A DNA stretch of 7,632 nt from UBA9732 sp003456855. Its GTDB lineage: Bacteria > Spirochaetota > Spirochaetia > Sphaerochaetales > Sphaerochaetaceae. Each line of letters begins with the position of its first letter. The stretch's first letter is position 1. Positions 1 to 6,213 of the stretch are shown piece by piece. The notes under the pieces are model-generated. The model did no database searches. It was given only the letters and a program-made list of their open reading frames with translations, and had not been told where the DNA came from. The position numbers and the translations under genes are program-made. The DNA lies in assembly GCA_946626785.1 (NCBI GenBank), contig CAMOUY010000104.1:1-7632 (forward strand). Reading direction: 5' to 3'.

Positions 1-311
1 CCGTGTATGACATCGAGGTCTCCTTCAGTGACGACAACTGGACTGTTGAGCTTCCATATCTCGGCTACTCATACCAGGTCAGCCTTGTTGCAAAGAATGA
101 GGAATCCGAGACTTCGATCTGCAAGAGCTCCATCGTCACTACAACAAAGAGCTGGCTTGCCGACCATCCTGAGGAGCTCAGGGACGATGTCGTCTTCAGA
201 AAGATCTTCTCATCCCTTGTCAGCAACGGTGGAATCGTGTCTGCCAACAGACAGGTCCAGGATCTCATTGATCAGCTGTCAGTTGAAAATTCAGGGGAGG
301 TCGCCAGATGA
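1..311 (+). CDS. DUF4912-like protein, C-terminal part (5' end outside window)
   Basis: Only the last 102 or so codons are visible; the frame is already open at the left edge, so the GTG at 3 is an internal valine codon, not a start. The first half looks like the end of a DUF4912 domain: a beta-rich stretch of the type YDIEV...NWTVELP, then YSYQVSLVAKNE and the segment KSSIVTTTKSW, where this family usually has S-N-x-V-x-T-P. The last 50 residues are charged and probably helical, with no recognised motif. DUF4912 has no established biochemical function that I know of; in spirochaetes such genes often precede a GH57 glucan enzyme, as here. Its TGA overlaps the GH57 start (ATGA), which argues for translational coupling and a shared role in glucan metabolism. 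The family call is from memory of the pattern and moderately sure; the function is unknown. Confidence 0.7.
   Translation, partial: VYDIEVSFSDDNWTVELPYLGYSYQVSLVAKNEESETSICKSSIVTTTKSWLADHPEELRDDVVFRKIFSSLVSNGGIVSANRQVQDLIDQLSVENSGEVAR
294..300 (+). promoter_or_regulatory. Ribosome binding site of the GH57 gene
   Basis: GGGGAGG lies 7 bases before the ATG at 308 and 10 bases before a second ATG at 311. It is a strong Shine-Dalgarno match inside the end of the upstream gene. It supports starting the GH57 protein at 308 (or 311, one residue shorter) rather than at any later methionine. Confidence 0.7.
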
Positions 312-1942
312 TGAACAGACTCAATTTCATATTCAATGCGCATCTTCCGTTTGTAAGACATCCGGAATATCCGAAGTTCCTGGAGGAGGATTGGCTCTAC
401 GAGGCCATGAATGAGTCCTATATCCCTCTTTTGAGGATGATGTTCAAGCTCCGCAGGGACGAGATCCCCTTCAAGCTCACTTTCTCACTCAGTCCGACAC
501 TTTGCTCGATGCTCGCCGATGAGCTTCTCAACGAGAGGTTCCTGGCATATCTTGATGAGCATATAGAGCTTGGAGACAAGGAGGTTGAGCGCCTCAAGGA
601 CGACAATGAGAAGAGGGCCCTTGCATCACACTACAGAGATGAGCTTGTCGCAAACAAGACCTTCTACGTCGACGAATGCCAGGGAATGATCCTCAACGCC
701 TTCAACCAGCTCTCGAATGCCGGTCTGCTAGAGCTTGCAACCACTGCTGCGACACATGCCTTCCTGCCTGCCTACAAGGACTATCCTCTTGCTGTCAACG
801 CACAGATAGAGACAGGTGTCCTTGAGCACAACAGATTCTTTGACAGGATGTCAGATGGTTTCTGGCTCCCGGAATGCGGATACTATCCTGGGCTTGAGAA
901 CATTCTCAAGCGCCATAACATCAGCTGGATATCCCTCAGCGGCCAGGCAATAGCCCTTTCTCCTGACAAGCCTGAGCGTGGCTCCTACAGCCCGGTCAAG
1001 TGTCCGAACGGGCTGTACTGCTTTGTCCGTGACGAGAATCTTTCAAGTCTGGTCTGGTCTTCATCCGAAGGCTATCCTACAGACTACAACTACAGAGACT
1101 TCTACAGGGACATCGGCTTTGACCTTCCTATGGATTACATCCGTCCTTACGTCCATGAGCCGGAGGTCCGTTCATTCACTGGCTTCAAGTACTATGCTGT
1201 TACGGACAGGACTGCAGACAAGAAGGTCTACAACCTGAAGGTTGCAGAGGAGATTGTCCAGATGAACGCAAAGAACTTCCTCTATAATGTAAGGAAGAGG
1301 ACAATGAATCTGAAGGATGTCCTTGACATGGATCCTGTATACACCATCAGCTTCGATGCCGAGCTCTTCGGCCACTGGTGGTATGAGGGAGTCAAGTGGC
1401 TTGATGCAGTCATCAGACTTTCAGCGAAGGACGATGACATGCAGCTTATATGCCCTGTTGATTTCATCAGAGAGGGATTTGAGGTCCAGACTCTTCGTCC
1501 GTCAGCATCAAGCTGGGGAGAGATGGGATACAATGCTGTCTGGGTTGACAGTTCAAGCAACGCCTGGCTCTACAGACATACATTCAAGGCAATCGAGAGA
1601 ATGACTGAACTTGCCGAGCGTTTCCCGGATCAGAAGAGCCTCAAGCAGCGCTTCCTCAACCAGGCTGCACGTGAGACCCTTCTTCTCATGGCGAGCGACT
1701 GGCCGTTCATCATACACAACAAGACAAGTGCGGAGTATGCACTCAAGAGAGTGGAAGGCCATATCGAGAACCTTAACCTTGTCTACGACAACATGTGCAA
1801 GAACGCAGTGAACACTGAGTGGCTGGTCAAGGCAGAGAAGAGGAACAACCTCTTCAAGCATCTGGACTACAACATCATGAACTCCTCTCACATGGAGGAG
1901 CCAAGCCCGATCTTCACAACGGATTTCACACAAGAGAACTGA
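308..1942 (+). CDS. GH57 family glycoside hydrolase / 1,4-alpha-glucan branching enzyme type (DUF1957)
   Basis: A 544-residue protein of the length usual for bacterial GH57 branching enzymes, which cut an alpha-1,4-glucan and re-attach the piece by an alpha-1,6 bond in glycogen synthesis. GH57 motifs occur in order: NAHLPFVRHPE (10-20, His12), ATTAATHAFLP (145-154), WLPECGYYPG (186-195) with Glu189 at the nucleophile position, and SFDAELFGHWW (348-358) with Asp350 as the expected acid/base. The C-terminal helical DUF1957 part carries SSWGEMGY (401-408), LYRHTFKA (421-428) and ASDWPFI (462-468). The segment between motifs (GYPTD, 255-259; FYRDIGFDL, 265-273) also follows the branching-enzyme pattern. 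There is no signal peptide, so it is probably cytoplasmic. The start is fixed by a strong ribosome site and the 4-base overlap with the upstream gene. GH57 also includes amylases and 4-alpha-glucanotransferases, so branching activity is likely but not proven. Confidence 0.93.
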   Translation: MMNRLNFIFNAHLPFVRHPEYPKFLEEDWLYEAMNESYIPLLRMMFKLRRDEIPFKLTFSLSPTLCSMLADELLNERFLAYLDEHIELGDKEVERLKDDNEKRALASHYRDELVANKTFYVDECQGMILNAFNQLSNAGLLELATTAATHAFLPAYKDYPLAVNAQIETGVLEHNRFFDRMSDGFWLPECGYYPGLENILKRHNISWISLSGQAIALSPDKPERGSYSPVKCPNGLYCFVRDENLSSLVWSSSEGYPTDYNYRDFYRDIGFDLPMDYIRPYVHEPEVRSFTGFKYYAVTDRTADKKVYNLKVAEEIVQMNAKNFLYNVRKRTMNLKDVLDMDPVYTISFDAELFGHWWYEGVKWLDAVIRLSAKDDDMQLICPVDFIREGFEVQTLRPSASSWGEMGYNAVWVDSSSNAWLYRHTFKAIERMTELAERFPDQKSLKQRFLNQAARETLLLMASDWPFIIHNKTSAEYALKRVEGHIENLNLVYDNMCKNAVNTEWLVKAEKRNNLFKHLDYNIMNSSHMEEPSPIFTTDFTQEN

Positions 1943-1943
1943 G

Positions 1944-3752
1944 ATGGAAATTCTTAAATCAGGTATAAGCAACCTGTATACAAGACCTCTTTACCCGCAT
2001 CGTGGTGAAGAGGTCTTTCTTCGTGCACTGGCTGATCCAAGCAGGGTGAAGTGGGTCAGAATCACCGTGATCGACCATGACAACCTCTCTAGATATGGCA
2101 TGTCAAAATTGTCTAATGATGGTACATATGATGTCTATGAGGCAAGAATATTAGCCAATGACAATGAATTGCGATATTGGTTTGAAGGTCAACTGAATGA
2201 TGGCAGTGACTTCTATCTTACAAAGAGAGGAGTATCAGACTTTCTCTGCGCATGGGAGGATGCCTTTGTTCTGAAGGTTGATCTTGACGTTCCGTCATGG
2301 ACCTCTTCCTCAATCTGCTATCAGATATTCCCTGACCGTTTCTGCAATGGAGACCCATCGATAGGGGCCAGAAGAGGGGACTACGAATTCGATGGCCATC
2401 CGATCACGGAGATGGCCTGGGACGACAAGCCTCTCCAGTATCTTGAGGGCTTCTGTCTAGACTTCTACAACGGGGACCTCGCAGGCATAGCATCCAAGGT
2501 GGACTATCTGAAGTCCCTTGGGGTGAGTGCCGTCTATCTGAACCCCATAGGCTGCAGCAGGACGACCCATAGATATGACTGCATCGACTACTTCCACATC
2601 GACCCCAAACTCGGTGGTGACGAGGGCTACATCAAGATGATCCGAACCCTCCATGAGGCCGGGATAAGGGTCATAACAGACATATCCATAAACCATACCG
2701 GCATAGACCATCCATGGTTCATAAGCGCAAAGGATGGAGGGCCCGAGAAGGACTTCTACTACAGCAATGGGCGTGGAGGCTTTGACTGCTGGTTCAACGT
2801 CTCGACCCTGCCTCAGCTCAACTATGGCTCAAAGAGCCTGAGGGAGACGGTATATGAGAATGAGGACTCTGTTCTCCAGAAGTTCATCAGAGAACCGTTC
2901 CTTCAGGACGGATGGCGCCTTGATGTGGCCACGAGCGTGGGCAACCATGGGGATGAGCACATGTGCCATGAGATCTGGAGGGATGTCAGAAGGCGGATAA
3001 AGGCAATCAACAGGGATGCCTACATAGTCGGAGAGGACTGGGACGACTCAAGCAGATATCTGACAGGTGACCAGTGGGATGCCACAATGAACTATGTGGG
3101 GTGCTCAAGGCCTCTAAGACGCTGGATGGGGGAGAAGGACAGGTTCTTCTGTGACAACAACAACCGCCCCGGAAAGACGACGGCATATACAGGCAGACAG
3201 CTCTGTGAGCATCTGAGACGTCAGCTTTCGGCCCTTCCAGGGCAGATGGTATATCAGCAGATGAATCTGATTGACAGCCATGACGAGCCAAGGCTCCACT
3301 GCCACAGCTCCATATTCGACCGCAATCTCTACAAGGGTGCTGTGATGATGCAGTTCCTGCTTCCAGGCATGCCTTGCATCTACTACGGTGACGAGATAGG
3401 CATAGAGGGACCTATGGGGACTGTTGAGAACTGCCGCTATCCTATGGTCTGGGATGAGAGCCGCTGGGACATGGATCTCCATGACCTTTATGTCAACCTC
3501 GGAAAGCTGCGAAAGGAATACTCCGAGGCCATCTCTGAAGGGCAGTGGGAGTTCGGCTTCTGCGATGATGAGGTTCTGGAGTTCCGCAGGGTGTCAGAGC
3601 ACCAGAAGGTGGTGCTTGTCATGTACAGAGGCGAGAAACGCCGTGAAATCAACGAGATTGATGTAAGCGGGATGCAAGACTATCTGACAAAGGAAAAGCC
3701 CGAGAGACTGGTTCTAGCTCCTCATTCAAGCAGGGCATTCGTCTCCTGCTGA
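1944..3752 (+). CDS. GH13 alpha-amylase family hydrolase, neopullulanase/cyclomaltodextrinase type
   Basis: A 602-residue enzyme expected to hydrolyse alpha-glucosidic bonds in maltodextrins, cyclodextrins or pullulan fragments. Residues 1-115 form a beta-rich N-terminal domain like CBM34. The barrel begins at CYQIFPDRFCNGD (125-137). The GH13 regions are complete: DISINHTG (246-253; Asp246, His251), LPQLN (289-293, the region V position where neopullulanases have MPKLN), GWRLD (323-327; Arg325 and nucleophile Asp327), VGEDWDD (362-368; acid Glu364) and LIDSHDEPR (442-450; His446, Asp447). MPCIYYGDEIGIEG (476-489) and a short C-terminal beta domain follow. No signal peptide is present, which suggests a cytoplasmic enzyme acting on glycogen-derived or imported dextrins. 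The start follows the GH57 stop by one base, with only a weak AAGAGA ribosome site, so translation is probably coupled. The coding end overlaps the opposing gene by 27 bases. The exact substrate cannot be told from sequence. Confidence 0.93.
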   Translation: MEILKSGISNLYTRPLYPHRGEEVFLRALADPSRVKWVRITVIDHDNLSRYGMSKLSNDGTYDVYEARILANDNELRYWFEGQLNDGSDFYLTKRGVSDFLCAWEDAFVLKVDLDVPSWTSSSICYQIFPDRFCNGDPSIGARRGDYEFDGHPITEMAWDDKPLQYLEGFCLDFYNGDLAGIASKVDYLKSLGVSAVYLNPIGCSRTTHRYDCIDYFHIDPKLGGDEGYIKMIRTLHEAGIRVITDISINHTGIDHPWFISAKDGGPEKDFYYSNGRGGFDCWFNVSTLPQLNYGSKSLRETVYENEDSVLQKFIREPFLQDGWRLDVATSVGNHGDEHMCHEIWRDVRRRIKAINRDAYIVGEDWDDSSRYLTGDQWDATMNYVGCSRPLRRWMGEKDRFFCDNNNRPGKTTAYTGRQLCEHLRRQLSALPGQMVYQQMNLIDSHDEPRLHCHSSIFDRNLYKGAVMMQFLLPGMPCIYYGDEIGIEGPMGTVENCRYPMVWDESRWDMDLHDLYVNLGKLRKEYSEAISEGQWEFGFCDDEVLEFRRVSEHQKVVLVMYRGEKRREINEIDVSGMQDYLTKEKPERLVLAPHSSRAFVSC

Positions 3753-6179
3753 TGGTATTAGATTCGACTCGGAACAGAGTGTTATGACTTGGATGTCATC
3801 GTTTCCTTCTTCCTTGATGAAGTAGGTGGAGGTGAGTATCTCCTTGTACTTGTTGATGTCTGATTCATCGTCGCCATGGACCCTTCCTGTGAAGGATATC
3901 TTGTCGTCACCTCTTTCATAGGCGGCAATCTGGTTCTCGATCTTGAATGTGTTTCTGAACTCCTCGATGTCATTCTCGCAGAGTGTGGTTGCAATCTCAT
4001 CCAGAAGATCTGTTATGGTTCCGACCCTTGTGTAGTTATGGCTGGTGAAGCTGTCATAGGTCATGGTGTAGTAGCTGTTCTTTGAAAGATTGCCCATGAC
4101 GACTATCGGATATTGCTTGAAAACCGTATCCAGAAGAATCTTCATGGATGGTGACTGGATATGCTCCTTGACCAGCTTCTCCAAAGGAACTGTGGTCGCT
4201 TCTGTTCTGCACTTCTCTAGGAAGTCGGACTCAGGCATAGGCTTTGCGAAGATGAAGCCCTGGATCTGGTTGCAGCCAAGGGCCTTGAGGAATCCGAGCT
4301 GCTCCATCGTCTCGACGCCTTCTGCAACAGAGTTGAGCTGGAGTCTGTGTGCAAGGAAGACGACTGACTCAAGCAGGACTCTCTCCTTTGGATCTGTGCA
4401 GTTGGAGCTGATAAGTGATTTGTCGATCTTCAAGGTGTCGACATCGACGCTTTTGATGAACTCAAGTGAGGAAACTCCGCTTCCGAAGTCATCGACTGCA
4501 ACGGCGAATCCCTGGGCTCTGATGCCTTTGATGAAGGCCTCGATTATGTTAGGCAGATGGATGTATGCAGATTCCGTGATCTCAATCTCGATGAGGGAGT
4601 GGGGGACTCCATAGGAATCCGCGATCTCCTTCAGCCGAGCCTCTATGTTCCTTTCATAGAGGGCGTGCATCCTGGAGAAGTTCACAGAGATTCTGACCTG
4701 TGGGATTCCAAGCTCCTTCTGCTTTGCAAGTGTCTTGCAGCATTCCTCGAACATGTACCAGTCGAGGGCAAGGATGGAGCTGTTCTTCTCAAGCTCCGGC
4801 ACGAACTCTCCCGGAAGGATCACAGTTCCATCATCCTTAACCCATCTTGAGAGTGCCTCGGCTCCGACAAGCTTGTTGGTGGAGGTCTCGTAGAGAGGCT
4901 GGAAGTAAGGCTTGATTTCATGCCTCTTCATTGCCTCACTGATTGCCTGGAAGACTCTGTCCGTGTATGGGCTCGGTTTCTGGTCGAGTGTGATCTCCCC
5001 CTCGGCGATGAATATCTTGCCCTTGAAGACGACACAGTCCTTGGCTCCACGCTTTCCGATGGCAAGCTGGGTCTCTGTCTCTCCAAGAAGCTCCCTGTCA
5101 GAGTTCTTGATCTCAGTTGCAAGTGTACAGCCGATTGTCACTGTGAGGATGTTCCTTGCACTTGCATCATTGCGCTCTATCTTGAGATTCTCAACTGCTT
5201 CCTTTATTTTCAGTGCAGCTCTGACAAGATTCTCTTCTTCGATGTTTGGTGTGAGTACGACGAACTCTCCACCTCCATAGCGGAAGACCATGTCATTTTC
5301 CGAGGTGAACTTCTTTATGGTGTCTCCGACCTTCACGATGGCTTCATCGCCCTTTGCATAGGATTCGGAGTCGTTGTATTTCCTAAGGTCATCGATGTCT
5401 ATGACCATTACACCAAGGGATTCTACATTCTTGTTTGGCAATCCCTCGAAGTATTCTACAAGGGCCCTGCGGTTCAGAGTCTTCGTCTGGAAGTCAACGT
5501 AAGAAGTCTCTGAGAGCTTCTTGATAAGACTTGCGCTTCTCAGGGTTATGGACCTGAACGCCAGATAAGCCAGTGATACGGCAAGGCAGATGATGAGGTT
5601 GCTTGTAATGTTATACGAGCCTGGAGGGCAGAGGAACTGTGGAATCACTGCAGATAGCAGGATCAATGCAATGACGATCGCGCTGTCAACATTGGATATC
5701 AACGGGATGAATGCGCATGCGATGAGCCAGTAGCAAGACAGTGAGACCTGGTTGAATATCTGTCCTGGATACAACTGTGAGAAATCCCTTCCCCTTGCAA
5801 CTTCAAGCATCACCACCGATGCGATGATGAAGACATGGAACAGGAACTGCATCGCCCTGCATTTGGTCGGGGAGTGGAAGGCTTCCTTGCTCTGGTTAAT
5901 GGAATAGATCAGGACGAAGGCCGGGAATACGACCATAAGCAAGGTGGCTATGTAGCCCAATGAGAATCGGGCTACAGAACCTGTGATAATGTACGATATG
6001 AACCAGAAGAGGTTTACGGCAAGGGAGATCAAGGATATGACTTGGACCACAAAGCGGTTATGAGTGAAGACAAACTCGTGCAGGAGGTCCTTGTCCTCTC
6101 TGAACACAGTCTCCAGGTTTATCATTTCAAAGCCTTTTCTGTTGAATGCCTTTATGAATCCAGGTTTATTCTTCTCCAT
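3726..6179 (-). CDS. Membrane GGDEF-EAL protein, likely c-di-GMP phosphodiesterase with degenerate GGDEF and PAS-like tail
   Basis: An 817-residue inner-membrane protein predicted to hydrolyse cyclic di-GMP. About six hydrophobic helices lie at 43-66, 73-94, 109-126, 144-163, 166-182 and 192-209. The GGDEF domain (about 225-390) keeps DIDD (261-264), the guanine-binding-type YND and KGD (268-270, 276-278), but its signature reads GGGEF (302-306): the third, catalytic acidic residue is glycine. The inhibitory RxxD site is also missing (SEND, 293-296), so cyclase activity is unlikely. The EAL domain (about 405-660) looks intact: FQP (426-428), EAL (441-443), Asn500, EITES (533-537), DDFGSG (563-568), Lys584, AEGVET (619-624) and QGF (640-642). 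Residues 665-817 form a PAS-like region. Known relatives such as Caulobacter PdeA use an inactive GGDEF to bind GTP and stimulate EAL; the same is inferred here. The gene follows the phosphofructokinase gene by 34 bases. A second start at Met19 (6125) is possible. Confidence 0.92.
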   Translation of the reverse strand: MEKNKPGFIKAFNRKGFEMINLETVFREDKDLLHEFVFTHNRFVVQVISLISLAVNLFWFISYIITGSVARFSLGYIATLLMVVFPAFVLIYSINQSKEAFHSPTKCRAMQFLFHVFIIASVVMLEVARGRDFSQLYPGQIFNQVSLSCYWLIACAFIPLISNVDSAIVIALILLSAVIPQFLCPPGSYNITSNLIICLAVSLAYLAFRSITLRSASLIKKLSETSYVDFQTKTLNRRALVEYFEGLPNKNVESLGVMVIDIDDLRKYNDSESYAKGDEAIVKVGDTIKKFTSENDMVFRYGGGEFVVLTPNIEEENLVRAALKIKEAVENLKIERNDASARNILTVTIGCTLATEIKNSDRELLGETETQLAIGKRGAKDCVVFKGKIFIAEGEITLDQKPSPYTDRVFQAISEAMKRHEIKPYFQPLYETSTNKLVGAEALSRWVKDDGTVILPGEFVPELEKNSSILALDWYMFEECCKTLAKQKELGIPQVRISVNFSRMHALYERNIEARLKEIADSYGVPHSLIEIEITESAYIHLPNIIEAFIKGIRAQGFAVAVDDFGSGVSSLEFIKSVDVDTLKIDKSLISSNCTDPKERVLLESVVFLAHRLQLNSVAEGVETMEQLGFLKALGCNQIQGFIFAKPMPESDFLEKCRTEATTVPLEKLVKEHIQSPSMKILLDTVFKQYPIVVMGNLSKNSYYTMTYDSFTSHNYTRVGTITDLLDEIATTLCENDIEEFRNTFKIENQIAAYERGDDKISFTGRVHGDDESDINKYKEILTSTYFIKEEGNDDIQVITLCSESNLIPSAGDECPA
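3729..3750. other. Inverted repeat inside the convergent gene overlap
   Basis: AGCAGG (3729-3734) pairs perfectly with CCTGCT (3745-3750), and one further G-U pair (3735/3744) leaves an 8-base loop. It lies wholly within the 27 bases shared by the GH13 and GGDEF-EAL gene ends. Neither strand has a run of T after the stem, so it is not a classical intrinsic terminator. It could be a weak bidirectional transcription stop or RNA 3'-end stabiliser, or simply chance in coding sequence. Confidence 0.3.
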
Positions 6180-6189
6180 CTCTTGAATA

Positions 6190-6196
6190 CCTCTTT
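6190..6196 (-). promoter_or_regulatory. Ribosome binding site of the GGDEF-EAL gene
   Basis: Read on the minus strand, AAAGAGG lies 10 bases before the ATG at 6179, a good match with slightly long spacing. A competing site, AGAAAAGG (6133-6140), lies 7 bases before the in-frame ATG at 6125, so the start is not settled. The 34-base gap to the upstream phosphofructokinase stop holds no hairpin with a T-run and no evident promoter, in keeping with read-through. Confidence 0.45.
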
Positions 6197-6213
6197 GCCC
6201 AGTTTCCTCTAGC

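Noticed and set aside
3..5. GTG as a start codon of the first gene
   Set aside because: The frame is open to the edge, and the residues after it are the middle of a DUF4912-like strand, so the gene starts upstream of the window.
1553..1972. A 139-codon open frame on the minus strand
   Set aside because: It is antisense to the end of the GH57 gene, across conserved motifs, with no motif of its own.
3729..3750. The hairpin as an intrinsic terminator
   Set aside because: The stem is only 6-7 pairs and no T-run follows on either strand; it is kept only as an inverted repeat.
4090..4614. A 174-codon open frame on the plus strand
   Set aside because: It is antisense to the EAL domain; the product is Ser-rich with no family pattern.
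4920..5513. A 197-codon open frame on the plus strand
   Set aside because: It lies wholly antisense to the GGDEF domain, whose motifs are unmistakable. Its product is rich in Cys, Leu and Val with no recognisable domain, as expected from a mirror frame.
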